Below are positions 26,742 to 35,517 of a DNA stretch of 64,000 nucleotides, one piece after another (the stretch's first letter is position 1; the number at the start of each line of letters is the position of its first letter). The stretch lies in contig CAZINI010000008.1 in assembly GCA_964540575.1 (NCBI GenBank), forward strand, positions 21,320 through 85,319, in the 5' to 3' direction. Under the pieces are notes generated by a model. That model was not told the DNA's origin. It did not search any database and was given only the letters and a program-made list of their open reading frames with translations. The stretch comes from UMGS1889 sp964540575 (GTDB taxonomy: Bacteria > Bacillota > Clostridia > Oscillospirales > Ruminococcaceae). A program made the position numbers and the translations under genes.

Positions 26742-27947
26742 TCAAATGTTTCCGTACATCATCTCAAGATAGCTTTCCTGTGCCGCCGTAGCTTCGGTGA
26801 TTTCCGTAGGTACGATTATCAGCGGAACGGTCATCTCATCATCGGTAAGACCTGCATGAGAAGCAAGGTGTTTGGGCTTCGGCTTTGAATTGAGCGTTCT
26901 GTACCTAATGACCTTTTTGCCGATAGCACAGGCAACGAAATCTCCCAAGAAATCGTAAGTTTTACGGTGGGTTCGTCCGCCGCCCAGCAGCTGCTTGTCA
27001 AGAAGCTCACCCGATTCCATCAGCTTGAAATCCTTGCCCAAAGCCTTGTTGAACTGCCAGCGGAATTCATCGTGAAGCTCGTTCTTTACAAAGAACGCCG
27101 CTGCCCTGCCCTCAATGGACGGAGGCATTGACAGGCAGCTGTCCAGCTCGGGAATGGCATTGATGAAAACCTCCTCCTCAATGTCGATCATTCCGTGGTC
27201 GGCGGTGATGATAAGCAGCGTGTCTGTCAGGGACTCTGCCAGCTGCTGCAAGCCGGAATTGAACTCCAGCATTGCCGCCTTTGTTTCGGCGGAGGTGCAG
27301 CCCGTTTTATGCATGATCTCATCGGGATTATTCCAATAAGCAAGGGTCAGTGTGTTCTGCTCGGTGGCACATATCTTTTTGATAAGACCGCACATTCCCT
27401 TAAAGCTGTCGGTCTGCTTGCGGATAACTCCCGTTTCGGGGATATTAACGCCCGCAGGCATTACGGCAAACGGCTGAACTGCTATCTTCTGTGACACGGC
27501 AATATCCTTGAAAATGGTTTCATACGGCATAACGAAGCTGCCGATATTCGGCTGAGTCATAGGCTGCTTGGTGAAGCTGTCGTTATTTGTCAGCACATCG
27601 ATAGAACGGCAGAATTCCTTGAAAAACAGCGACCAGCCCAGCCAGCCATGCTCGTTGGGAGATACTCCCGTGTATATGGAGGTCATAGCCGCAGCGGTAG
27701 TGCTGGGATATACAGTTGTTATCTTCTGGGAAATATTCTTCCGCAGAAAATCCCCTCTGCCGAGATTTTTCTCCACAACATCAACGCCCATTCCGTCCAT
27801 AACAACAAGAACTATGTTCTTATATCCCCGTTCAAGCTCCTTGTCAAGGACGGGCAGCGTCTTGTATTCGATAGGCGTGCGGTAGTATCGTCTTATGGAG
27901 GAAACGACGTTAAGCAAACACTTATCATAATTTGGATAGACCAGCAT
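26742..27947 (-). CDS. alkaline phosphatase-superfamily phosphodiesterase (type I PDE/NPP-like)
   Basis: A 401-residue metal-dependent phosphodiesterase or pyrophosphatase. The first metal site is VVMDGMG (about 49-55), the nucleophile threonine lies in YPSTTAAAM (about 80-88), and the second metal site is ITADHGMID (about 248-256). A distal histidine in ASHAGLTDDE completes the set. No signal peptide is visible, so it is probably cytosolic. It lies between ruvA (13 bases) and ruvB (20 bases). The substrate is unknown; family members act on nucleotide or phosphonate esters. Confidence 0.85.
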   Translation of the reverse strand: MLVYPNYDKCLLNVVSSIRRYYRTPIEYKTLPVLDKELERGYKNIVLVVMDGMGVDVVEKNLGRGDFLRKNISQKITTVYPSTTAAAMTSIYTGVSPNEHGWLGWSLFFKEFCRSIDVLTNNDSFTKQPMTQPNIGSFVMPYETIFKDIAVSQKIAVQPFAVMPAGVNIPETGVIRKQTDSFKGMCGLIKKICATEQNTLTLAYWNNPDEIMHKTGCTSAETKAAMLEFNSGLQQLAESLTDTLLIITADHGMIDIEEEVFINAIPELDSCLSMPPSIEGRAAAFFVKNELHDEFRWQFNKALGKDFKLMESGELLDKQLLGGGRTHRKTYDFLGDFVACAIGKKVIRYRTLNSKPKPKHLASHAGLTDDEMTVPLIIVPTEITEATAAQESYLEMMYGNI

Positions 27948-27960
27948 AACGCTCCTCCTC

Positions 27961-28569
27961 TCAAAGCCTCATTCCGATTTTTTTCAGGGACTGCTTGATA
28001 AGCTCCTCGGTGGACAGCGAAGCGTCCAAACCCGACACAACGGTTGCCGCCTCCGCCTGAGTATATCCGAGGACAACGAGAGCGGCAATAGCTTCTCCCG
28101 TGTTAGTGCTCGCCACCGCTTCGGTAACAGCGGAAAAATCCACTGAGGCAGGCGTTGAAAGCTGTTCCTTTGCGATTTTGTCCTTCAGCTCCAGAACAAT
28201 TCTCTGTGCTGTTTTCGTGCCGATGCCCTTCGATTTGGTAATGGTCTTGAAATCTCCCGTAGCGACAGTCAATGCAAACTTTTCGGGAGATATGTCCGAT
28301 AAAATGGACAATGCCGCTTTCGGTCCCACACCCGATACCGACAGAAGCATCTGAAAGCATCTCAGCTCCTGCTGCTCGTAAAAGCCGAACAGGTCGATGC
28401 CGTCCTGAGTGACATTCAGGTATGTATAAAGCTTTGCTTCGGAGCCTATGCCCTTTAGCTTTGACAATGTTGTGAATGTTGTTCGGCAGGCATATCCCAC
28501 ACCGCCGCATTCAATTACCGCAAGATTCGGCTCGGTGTGAACGACCTCGCCCTTTACACTGTATATCAT
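27961..28569 (-). CDS. ruvA: Holliday junction DNA helicase RuvA
   Basis: Junction-binding partner of RuvB, 202 residues from the ATG at 28569 (MIYSVKGEVV). The first domain ends DGIDLFGFYEQQE, HhH motifs are LLSVSGVGPKAALSILS and ITKSKGIGTKTAQRIVLELK, and a C-terminal RuvB-binding domain follows a linker. GGAG lies eight bases upstream, and the ATG overlaps the stop of the upstream membrane gene in an ATGA arrangement. An in-frame start 30 codons earlier would lie inside that gene and is rejected. Confidence 0.95.
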   Translation of the reverse strand: MIYSVKGEVVHTEPNLAVIECGGVGYACRTTFTTLSKLKGIGSEAKLYTYLNVTQDGIDLFGFYEQQELRCFQMLLSVSGVGPKAALSILSDISPEKFALTVATGDFKTITKSKGIGTKTAQRIVLELKDKIAKEQLSTPASVDFSAVTEAVASTNTGEAIAALVVLGYTQAEAATVVSGLDASLSTEELIKQSLKKIGMRL

Positions 28570-29171
28570 TTTAACCACTCCACTATAACTTGAGAATAAA
28601 ATATCCAAAATACAATTGTCCCGAATATTATCCCTATGACAAATAATATCGCAAAACAAATTCCGACAAACTTTAATCCGCCGGGTGTCGGGCGAACCGG
28701 TTTTACATATGTTACATTTCCAAAATCATCTAATTCATATGTAACGGGGCAGCAGCCGTAATTTTGGAATTGGCATATGATCTCCGGATCAATTGTTATG
28801 AACTCTCCTGTTTTCCGAGAACCATTTTCACTTTCGGTAAACTCAACCTCGATAAACGCCTCGACACCATGCTTTATTTCAATAGATGTCGAATATGCAA
28901 TGACCTCATTTTTTCTTCCGAGCTTCCCAATATTTCCAAATGTCTGCCCCAATGCCGCAAATAATCTGCCAAAAAGCATCAGCAACAGATAAACAAATGC
29001 CATCGGACAGTATATTAATGCAAATGTATTAAGACATTTACCGTACTGTTCAGACGAGATAACAGGACCAACGAAAAATGCTAAACCGAAAGAAATCACC
29101 AATCCCAATGCGGTTAATCCTAAGAAAATAATCGTTGCGATCCTCCGCACCTTTGAAAAAAGATCGTCCAT
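28566..29171 (-). CDS. membrane protein of unknown function between ruvC and ruvA
   Basis: I do not recognise this 201-residue protein. Hydrophobic segments lie near residues 11-36, 46-70 and 167-195, with a soluble central region of about 90 residues (EVIAYSTSIEIKHGVEAFIEVEFTE...) that reads as beta strands. The arrangement (membrane pair, beta domain, membrane helix) recalls DUF3592-like proteins, but I cannot confirm that. It has a good RBS and ATGA coupling to ruvA. It is more AT-rich than the ruv genes and interrupts a pair normally adjacent, so it looks like an insertion into the operon. Confidence 0.65.
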   Translation of the reverse strand: MDDLFSKVRRIATIIFLGLTALGLVISFGLAFFVGPVISSEQYGKCLNTFALIYCPMAFVYLLLMLFGRLFAALGQTFGNIGKLGRKNEVIAYSTSIEIKHGVEAFIEVEFTESENGSRKTGEFITIDPEIICQFQNYGCCPVTYELDDFGNVTYVKPVRPTPGGLKFVGICFAILFVIGIIFGTIVFWIFYSQVIVEWLK

Positions 29172-29183
29172 TTACACACATCC

Positions 29184-29675
29184 TTATTGGATACCGTATT
29201 TTACGCTGGCCGCCGAATGTCCGTGACAGATAGCGATAGCCAACGCATCGGCGGTATCATCGGGCTTCGGAACGGAAGCAAGACCAAGTATCTGTCTTGT
29301 CATCTCCATTACCTGAGGCTTTTCCGCCCGTCCGTATCCCACCACCGACTGCTTCACCTGAAGCGGTGTATACTCGAAAACGGGGATCCCTCTCTGTGCC
29401 GCCGCAAGCACGGTGACTCCCCTTGCCTGTGCCACGTCGATACCTGTTTTCTGATTGGTGTTGAAAAACAACTTCTCTATCGCCATGCACTCGGGCTTGT
29501 ATTTGTCCAGAACCGCACATATATCGGCATATATGTCATTCAGACGAAGCTCAAACTTCACCCCCGCCTCGGTGGTAACAGCACCGAACGCTGCCGGACG
29601 GAACTTATATCCGTCATAATCCAGCACCCCGAAGCCCACAATAGCATAGCCGGGGTCTATTCCCAAAATTCTCAA
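29184..29675 (-). CDS. ruvC: crossover junction endonuclease RuvC
   Basis: Resolves Holliday junctions by paired nicking. Catalytic acids are visible: D7 in RILGIDPG, the glutamate in MAIEKLFF, and two aspartates in PDDTADALAIA. I propose a TTG start at 29675, giving MRILGIDPG and 163 residues, because GGAGTG lies about seven bases upstream and other RuvC proteins start there; an upstream TTG would add ten residues. It leads the 15 kb leftward train. Confidence 0.93.
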   Translation of the reverse strand: MRILGIDPGYAIVGFGVLDYDGYKFRPAAFGAVTTEAGVKFELRLNDIYADICAVLDKYKPECMAIEKLFFNTNQKTGIDVAQARGVTVLAAAQRGIPVFEYTPLQVKQSVVGYGRAEKPQVMEMTRQILGLASVPKPDDTADALAIAICHGHSAASVKYGIQ

Positions 29676-29725
29676 GAATTTCACTCCGATCTCTTTGCAT
29701 ATCAAAAAATACTCTCAGATAATTT

Positions 29726-29754
29726 ATTATACCACAAATAGATAAATTAAGCAA
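29726..29754 (-). promoter_or_regulatory. promoter of the ruvC-to-clpE gene train
   Basis: Minus strand: TTGCTT (29754-29749), 17-base spacer, perfect TATAAT (29731-29726). It is divergent from the pheA promoter. Confidence 0.7.
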
Positions 29755-29792
29755 GAATTTTATTTAAACTTAGAGAAATTTCTCAAAAGTTC

Positions 29793-29821
29793 TTGTAATT
29801 CCCGCCGAAATCAGTTATAAT
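29793..29821 (+). promoter_or_regulatory. promoter of pheA-ispD-ispF
   Basis: TTGTAA (29793-29798), 17-base spacer, perfect TATAAT (29816-29821). No T-box or trp-type leader fits in the 45 bases to the start codon. Confidence 0.75.
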
Positions 29822-29865
29822 ATACTATGAAAAATTTTGCATAACATATGAAAGGCTTGAAAATA

Positions 29866-30981
29866 ATGGATCTGACCGACCTTAGAAATGAAATCGACAG
29901 CATCGACGAGGACATACTTAAACTGTTTTTAAAGAGAATGGACGTATGCAGACAGGTAGCCGACTACAAAAAGCAGAACTCTCTGCCCGTTATGCAGGGC
30001 GGACGGGAAGCTCAGGTCATCGAGCGTATCAGGGAAATGTCCCCCGAGGGCATAAAAGACGGCTCTGAGGTGCTGTTTGCGAATATTATGGACATAAGCA
30101 AAAGCTTGCAGCAGATCGAGCTGGCAAAAACGGGAACATTTCCCGTGCCCGAGAGATTTGTCCCCGAAAATGCAAAGCTTATCGCCGTTCCCGGGACAAG
30201 CGGGTCATATTCCGAAAAAGCGTGCAGAAAGCTGTTCCCCACTCAGCAGATAAAATTCTACCGTGAATTTTCCGACGTGTGCAGAGCAGTTGAAAACGGC
30301 GAAACCGACTTCGGCATACTGCCCATACAGAATTCCACCGCCGGAACCGTGGACGAAACCTACGAGCTGATGGGAAAATTCGATTTCTACATAACCTCTA
30401 TGATACGGGTAAGCATTTCTCACTGCCTTGCCGCCAAGCAGGACACCGACCCTTCGGAGATAACCGAGGTTTACTCCCACGAACAGGCACTTCACCAGTG
30501 CTCCGAATTTCTCCGTGAAAGCGGTCTGACTGCCCACGAATACGCCAACACAGCCCTTTCCGCCGAGCTTGTAAAGAACAGCTCTGAAAAAATCGCCTGC
30601 ATCTGCTCCGAGGATTGTGCCGCACTGAACGGTCTGAAAATCATCAAATCGGGCATTGCAAATGCGGGAAGAAATTCCACAAGATTTATCTGCATTTCCA
30701 AGAAATATATGGTTTCCGACAATGCGGACACTATTTCCGTTTCCCTCAGTATTCCCCACATTAAAGGTTCGCTTTACCGCCTGCTTTCGAGATTTTATGT
30801 AAATGGACTTAATCTCCAAAAAATCGAAAGCAAGCCCATTGCGGGAAAGGATTTCGAGGTCATTTTCTATCTTGATTTCGACGGAAATTACAGCGATGTC
30901 AAGACTGCTTCGCTTATCAAAGAACTGCAAAGAGAGCTTTCCTTCTTCAAATATATGGGAAATTTCAAGGAGATCATATAA
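29866..30981 (+). CDS. pheA: bifunctional chorismate mutase / prephenate dehydratase
   Basis: Makes phenylpyruvate from chorismate in two steps. An AroQ-type chorismate mutase domain fills about residues 1-85 (LRNEIDSIDEDILKLFLKRM), prephenate dehydratase about 105-280 (NSTAGTVDETY and the catalytic NSTRF) and an ACT regulatory domain follows, so phenylalanine feedback is likely (ESKP motif). I chose the second ATG (29866), preceded by AAAGG at ten bases; a first ATG six codons earlier has no RBS. Its TAA is directly followed by the ispD ATG. Confidence 0.94.
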   Translation: MDLTDLRNEIDSIDEDILKLFLKRMDVCRQVADYKKQNSLPVMQGGREAQVIERIREMSPEGIKDGSEVLFANIMDISKSLQQIELAKTGTFPVPERFVPENAKLIAVPGTSGSYSEKACRKLFPTQQIKFYREFSDVCRAVENGETDFGILPIQNSTAGTVDETYELMGKFDFYITSMIRVSISHCLAAKQDTDPSEITEVYSHEQALHQCSEFLRESGLTAHEYANTALSAELVKNSSEKIACICSEDCAALNGLKIIKSGIANAGRNSTRFICISKKYMVSDNADTISVSLSIPHIKGSLYRLLSRFYVNGLNLQKIESKPIAGKDFEVIFYLDFDGNYSDVKTASLIKELQRELSFFKYMGNFKEII

Positions 30982-31680
30982 ATGACGGTTTCAGCTATAA
31001 TTGCGGCGGCAGGCTCAGCCTCCCGAATGAACGGTATCAACAAGCAGACAGCCCTGTTAGACGGTATTCCCGTGCTGGCAAGGTCAATGCTGCTGCTTCA
31101 AAGCTGTGATGAAATTACGGAGATAATCGTTTCCGCCCGCAAAGAGGACTTCGATATTTTTTCGGGATATGCCGAGAAGTACGGCATAACAAAATTTGTC
31201 TGCTGTGCCGAGGGCGGCGATACCCGTCAGCAGTCGGTAATAAACGCTCTGAAATTCACCTCCAAGGAAACAGAGCTTGTCGCCGTACATGACGGTGCAC
31301 GTCCCCTTGCCGACCCGAAGGTCATTTCCCGTTGCATAAAGGACGCTTCCGTATTCGGTGCTTCCGTCCCGGGCGTTCCCGTTAAGGACACGCTCAAGAC
31401 CGTCAGCGGGGATATGATAGTCGATACCCCCGACCGCTCCCGCCTTTTTATTATCCAGACACCGCAGATATTCCGCAAAAAGGAGTATTATCGGGGTGTA
31501 AATTTCGCAAATGAACACGGACTTGACTTCACCGACGACTGTCAGCTTGTGGAGGCGGTAGGCGTTAAGGTAAATCTCACCCGCTCGGATTATCGGAATA
31601 TCAAGATAACCACCCCCGAGGATCTGGCAATTGCGGAGGCGATACTATCCGCAATGAACGGAAAGGACGGTAACATATGA
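30982..31680 (+). CDS. ispD: 2-C-methyl-D-erythritol 4-phosphate cytidylyltransferase
   Basis: Third step of the MEP isoprenoid pathway, adding CMP to MEP. 232 residues; the CTP site is AAAGSASRM near the N-terminus and VAVHDGARPL (about 99-108) is the metal-binding signature. DTLKTV and TPQIF are also conserved. It shares ATGA with ispF at its 3' end. Coupling of ispD to pheA is unusual, but both are simple biosynthetic genes. Confidence 0.94.
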   Translation: MTVSAIIAAAGSASRMNGINKQTALLDGIPVLARSMLLLQSCDEITEIIVSARKEDFDIFSGYAEKYGITKFVCCAEGGDTRQQSVINALKFTSKETELVAVHDGARPLADPKVISRCIKDASVFGASVPGVPVKDTLKTVSGDMIVDTPDRSRLFIIQTPQIFRKKEYYRGVNFANEHGLDFTDDCQLVEAVGVKVNLTRSDYRNIKITTPEDLAIAEAILSAMNGKDGNI

Positions 31681-32159
31681 GCAATATCCGCATAGGTCAC
31701 GGCTATGACGTTCACAGGCTTGTTCCCGAAAGAGAGCTTATTTTAGGCGGCGTTCATATCCCCTATGAGCTGGGACTTCTGGGACATTCGGACGCCGATG
31801 TTCTGCTCCATGCCCTTGCGGACGCCGTTCTCGGTGCGTTGGCTTTGGGTGACATAGGAAAGCATTTTCCCGACAGCGACCCCGCATATAAAAATGCCGA
31901 CAGCCGAAAGCTTCTGAAAGCCGTTTCCGATATGGCTGAAAAGGCAGGATTTCAGCTCGGAAATGCAGACTGCACCATTCTCTGTCAAAAGCCGAAGCTT
32001 GCACCCTATATTGAGGAAATGCGGAGAAACATCGCCGAAATATTTTCCGTGGATATAGGCTCTGTCAGCGTAAAAGCCACTACCGAGGAGGGACTTGGCT
32101 TCACGGGGGACGGCAGCGGCATTGCCGTTCACGCCGTCTGCATTATGACAGCCGAATAG
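31677..32159 (+). CDS. ispF: 2-C-methyl-D-erythritol 2,4-cyclodiphosphate synthase
   Basis: Fifth step of the MEP pathway, a small trimeric zinc enzyme of 160 residues. The metal motif is GHGYDVHRL (D10, H12), with GHSDADVLLHALADA and ATTEEGLGFTGDGSGIAVHA at the C-terminus. The ATG overlaps the ispD TGA by one base and the RBS AAAGGACGG is strong. Confidence 0.96.
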   Translation: MSNIRIGHGYDVHRLVPERELILGGVHIPYELGLLGHSDADVLLHALADAVLGALALGDIGKHFPDSDPAYKNADSRKLLKAVSDMAEKAGFQLGNADCTILCQKPKLAPYIEEMRRNIAEIFSVDIGSVSVKATTEEGLGFTGDGSGIAVHAVCIMTAE

Positions 32160-32185
32160 GAGATGATATTATCGACAGCAAAAAG

Positions 32186-32590
32186 ATGCTTGCTCCCGTA
32201 ATTACGGGGATTTGCAGCGTTGCGGCAGTTACCGCCATAACCGTTTATCAGGACAGTTACAATAAAAACTCCGCCGCCGAAGCAGCCGTTCTCCCCGCTT
32301 CGGAAAGCCTTTACGAAATTATCGAAATGACAGAAACCTCGGCTTCGGAAAATACGGAGAAAGTGTCGGAAACGGAGCTGTCCGCATCAGCCGATGAAGC
32401 AATAACCGCCGTCATAAACTCAAAGAGCAAATGCTTCCACTCCGACCCCGAATGTTCCCGTGCAAAAACCATCTCCGAGGAAAATCTGCTGATAATATCC
32501 GATAAAACGGTCTATGAGCTTGCCGCTGAGGGCTATTGGGCATGCAGCAGCTGTTCAAAGCAGTATTCGGAAATTGCCCCGAAACCGTAA
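32186..32590 (+). CDS. small exported protein with Ada-like Cys motif, start uncertain
   Basis: A protein of about 134 residues with an N-terminal hydrophobic segment, a Ser/Thr/Glu-rich linker (about 35-75) and a C-terminal motif CFHSDPECSRAK...GYWACSSC. That motif resembles the small four-cysteine zinc domain found in Ada-like proteins and as a tail on some exported nucleases. It is probably membrane-tethered with the zinc motif outside. The ATG at 32186 has no RBS at proper distance; GGAG (32159-32162) instead fits an ATT at 32168, which would add IDSKK, a more normal charged start. It follows ispF by 26 bases. Function unknown. Confidence 0.6.
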   Translation: MLAPVITGICSVAAVTAITVYQDSYNKNSAAEAAVLPASESLYEIIEMTETSASENTEKVSETELSASADEAITAVINSKSKCFHSDPECSRAKTISEENLLIISDKTVYELAAEGYWACSSCSKQYSEIAPKP

Positions 32591-32723
32591 TATTGTATAG
32601 TTTCGACAATTATTATTGTGGCTTTTGGCAATAGAAATTTTTCATTTTATATATTATTATAATAACAACAGATATGCACTATAAGTCAAAAAATGATTAT
32701 TCAACATAAGAATTGAGGTATTT

Positions 32724-33458
32724 ATGAATAACGATAAAAGATTTGCCGTACTGATCGACGCTGACAACGTTTCCGACAGATATATCAAAAACATTATGGA
32801 CGAGCTGGCAAGCGAGGGCATAGTCACCTACAAAAGAATTTACGGTGACTGGACAAAGCCTGCCCTTGCCTCTTGGAAAAACGTCCTGCTGAACCATTCC
32901 ATCACTCCTATTCAGCAGTACAGCTATACCATCGGAAAAAACGCCACCGATTCTGCTATGATAATAGACGCTATGGATATTCTCTATTCGGGAAATGTGG
33001 AGGGCTTCTGCATAGTTTCCAGCGACAGCGATTTCACAAGGCTGGCGTCCCGACTTCGTGAATCGGGAATGTACGTCATCGGAATGGGCGAAAAGAAAAC
33101 TCCCCAGCCCTTTGTGAACGCCTGCAACCGCTTCAAGTATCTGGAAGTCATCTCAGGCAGCTTCGATAAGGAAAAGAAGAATAACGATGAAAGCATCGAA
33201 CACGTTTCCGATTTTATGCCCCCCGAAGCAGTGACGAAAGCTATCATTGCTATTCTCGACGAGGTTTCCGACGAGGAAGGCTGGGCACTGCTCAGTGAGG
33301 TGGGAAATATCCTCATAAAACGCTGCCCCAGCTTTGACGTAAGAAACTACGGTTACAGCAAGCTTACACCATTTGTGGACTCCCTTAATGCCTTTGACAT
33401 CAGCTCTATCCCAAGTGCAAAGGGCGGAGTCAAGTATATCTACATTAAAAAGAAGTGA
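32724..33458 (+). CDS. NYN domain / OST-HTH (LOTUS) protein, LabA-DUF88 type
   Basis: A putative RNA-processing protein of 244 residues. The N-terminal NYN (PIN-like) nuclease domain has its aspartates in LIDADNVS (about 11-18), ATDSAMIIDAMD (about 73-84) and VSSDSDF (about 97-103). A linker leads to a C-terminal OST-HTH/LOTUS-like domain (about 165-244), known in related proteins to bind RNA. No gene partner nearby explains its target. RBS GAGGT, four bases before the ATG. Confidence 0.88.
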   Translation: MNNDKRFAVLIDADNVSDRYIKNIMDELASEGIVTYKRIYGDWTKPALASWKNVLLNHSITPIQQYSYTIGKNATDSAMIIDAMDILYSGNVEGFCIVSSDSDFTRLASRLRESGMYVIGMGEKKTPQPFVNACNRFKYLEVISGSFDKEKKNNDESIEHVSDFMPPEAVTKAIIAILDEVSDEEGWALLSEVGNILIKRCPSFDVRNYGYSKLTPFVDSLNAFDISSIPSAKGGVKYIYIKKK

Positions 33459-33470
33459 GGAGCAAGCCCG

Positions 33471-34109
33471 ATGATCGATTTTAAAGCTGCTATTTTCGAC
33501 CTTGACGGAACAATTGCCGACTCAAATCCCATCTGGGAAAAAATAGATGCGGATTACCTCAAAGCCCACGGCATTACCCCATCGGACAGCGAACTGAAAA
33601 GATATGCTGCCCTTACCTACGAGGAATGTGCCGAGGAATTTATCCGCCTTGGCATAGAAACGACCGTCAGTGAACTTATGGAGGATTTCAACCGCCGTGC
33701 TGTGCAGGAATACCGCTATTCCGTTATGCTGAAAAACGGTGCAAAGGAGTATATTTCCAAGCTGAAGGCTATGGGAAAGCGAATCGCCCTTGCGACTGCT
33801 TCGCCTAAAGAGCTTTACGAGCCTGTGCTGCTCCATCACGGTATTTACGGTATGTTTGATACTTTCTGTACCGTTGATGACGTCCCCCGTGGAAAGGGTT
33901 TTCCCGATATTTACCTGCTGGCGGCGGCACAGATGGGCGTTTCTGTAAGCGAATGTGCTGTTTTCGAAGATACGCTGAACGGCGTTATCGGTGCAAAAAA
34001 TTCGAGGGCATTCACAGTTGGCGTTTACGATAAAGCATCGGAAGCGGATATGCCGAAAATCATGCAGATATCCGACCTGTTCATCAGCGACTTTGAAGAG
34101 CTGCTTTGA
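33471..34109 (+). CDS. HAD-superfamily phosphatase, beta-phosphoglucomutase-like
   Basis: A HAD hydrolase of 212 residues. The nucleophile motif is IFDLDGTIADS (D10 and D12 by count), motif II ATASP, motif III with K in PRGKGFPDIYL and motif IV FEDTLNGV. A helical cap between residues 18 and 80 puts it in the beta-PGM/GPP subclass, acting on a small sugar phosphate or nucleotide. It starts 12 bases after the NYN gene and is probably co-transcribed. The substrate cannot be predicted. Confidence 0.88.
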   Translation: MIDFKAAIFDLDGTIADSNPIWEKIDADYLKAHGITPSDSELKRYAALTYEECAEEFIRLGIETTVSELMEDFNRRAVQEYRYSVMLKNGAKEYISKLKAMGKRIALATASPKELYEPVLLHHGIYGMFDTFCTVDDVPRGKGFPDIYLLAAAQMGVSVSECAVFEDTLNGVIGAKNSRAFTVGVYDKASEADMPKIMQISDLFISDFEELL

Positions 34110-34181
34110 TTATTCATCAAATATTTATTCTACAAAAATCACAAAAATACACAATTTATTAACATATTCTTTGGCTTTATG

Positions 34182-34190
34182 TGCTATAAT
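34182..34190 (+). promoter_or_regulatory. extended -10 promoter of the EAL-HDOD gene
   Basis: TGCTATAAT is a perfect extended -10 element; no good -35 is seen at the normal distance (a TTAACA lies 20 bases upstream). It is 62 bases before the ATG at 34253. Confidence 0.6.
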
Positions 34191-34252
34191 AAAGTATAAA
34201 TGCAGAACTTCCCGCCACACAGCGGCGAATTCTTCCGAAAAGGAGAGATCAT

Positions 34253-35497
34253 ATGGAATCTTATATCGTGCGGCAGCCTATCCTTGATGCCGATCAGAAA
34301 GCCATAGGCTACGAAATCCTCTATCAGGAGGAGCTTACAAACGCCGACCAGCGGGACGCTACCGCTGCAAATGCAATAGAAAGCTTCCTTTCCTCTATGG
34401 ACAGCGGAAAAATTCTCGATAATAAAACCGCATTTCTTACCTTTACAAGAAATCTGCTGGTGAAAAATGTCCCCAAGATCTTCTCAACACAGAAGCTCGT
34501 TATCCAGATCGAGGACGCTCTGATCGTTAATCCCCTGGCTCACGCACTTATTATGAAATATAAGGCAAAGGGATATAAGATAGCCGTTGTGGACTTTGAG
34601 TTCGCTCCGAGATTTTTCGGAGTTCTCGATATTGTGGATTACATAAAGGTAAATTTCGCCGACCCATCAAATTCTTCGGTGGAAAATATCGTTAAGATAG
34701 GAAATTCGTTCAATAAGACCATCATCGCATATAATGTCGATACTCAGGAGGCTTACGATAAGGCTGTCGCTTACGGCTGCAAGTATTTCCAGGGTGCATA
34801 TGTTGCGGAAAAGCTCCCCTCAACTATCCGCAAGATGAACCATATGCAGGGCAACTTCTTTATGCTTATGGTGGCAATTACCAAGGACGAACCCGATATT
34901 GACGAGATAGAGGAGATCATCTCCCGTGACGTTACCCTGACATTCTCGCTGCTCAGGCTCGTAAACTCTGCCTATTTTGCCCTGAGAAACCGTGCAAAGT
35001 CCGTTAAACAGGCACTTGTCGTTCTCGGTCTGGGTCAGCTTAAGCAGTGGATATATCTGCTCAGCTTCAAGCAGGACGACGGCTCTATGCCCGATGAGCT
35101 TATAAAGACTTCCTTCCTCAGAGCAAATTTTGCAAGTGAACTGCTGGAATATGCATCGGATATGACCATTTCCCGTTCGGAAGCGTACCTTATGGGTATG
35201 TTCTCTACTCTCGGAAAGCTTATGGGTATCCCCCTTGAAGAAGCATTAAAGGAGCTTCCCATTGCACAGGAGATAAAGGACGCACTTCTGAAGCACGAAG
35301 GCAGAAGCGGTCTGCTCTACGATGTTATCCTCTCCTACGAAAAAGCGGACTGGAAGAAAATGTCCGCCAGTGCCGCCGAGCTTGATATTCCTTTGAATAT
35401 TATCACACAGAAATATTTTGAATGCGTTGAATTTGTCAACACCACTTGGAACAGCCTTATGCAGGCTAATCCCAATGCTGTTGATGAAGAGGAATAA
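34253..35497 (+). CDS. degenerate EAL plus HDOD domain signalling protein
   Basis: 414 residues, with an N-terminal EAL-like domain (about 1-200) and a C-terminal HDOD domain (about 200-400), the YuxH-type arrangement. Catalytic EAL residues are lost: the usual ExLxR is EILYQ (YEILYQEE) and the DDFG motif is DFEF, so c-di-GMP hydrolysis is not expected; binding or a structural role is possible. In the HDOD part, LLRLVNSAYFALRNRAKSVK is typical. The gene has its own promoter and terminator. With flagellin and a chemoreceptor elsewhere in the window, a link to motility is plausible but not shown. Confidence 0.87.
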   Translation: MESYIVRQPILDADQKAIGYEILYQEELTNADQRDATAANAIESFLSSMDSGKILDNKTAFLTFTRNLLVKNVPKIFSTQKLVIQIEDALIVNPLAHALIMKYKAKGYKIAVVDFEFAPRFFGVLDIVDYIKVNFADPSNSSVENIVKIGNSFNKTIIAYNVDTQEAYDKAVAYGCKYFQGAYVAEKLPSTIRKMNHMQGNFFMLMVAITKDEPDIDEIEEIISRDVTLTFSLLRLVNSAYFALRNRAKSVKQALVVLGLGQLKQWIYLLSFKQDDGSMPDELIKTSFLRANFASELLEYASDMTISRSEAYLMGMFSTLGKLMGIPLEEALKELPIAQEIKDALLKHEGRSGLLYDVILSYEKADWKKMSASAAELDIPLNIITQKYFECVEFVNTTWNSLMQANPNAVDEEE

Positions 35498-35517
35498 AAC
35501 AATACCGAAAAAATTGA

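Noticed and set aside
25714..26772. 352-codon frame on plus strand over ruvB
   Set aside because: Shadow of ruvB; no start signal or family likeness.
30205..30930. 241-codon frame on minus strand over pheA
   Set aside because: Opposite a complete bifunctional pheA; no motif or RBS.
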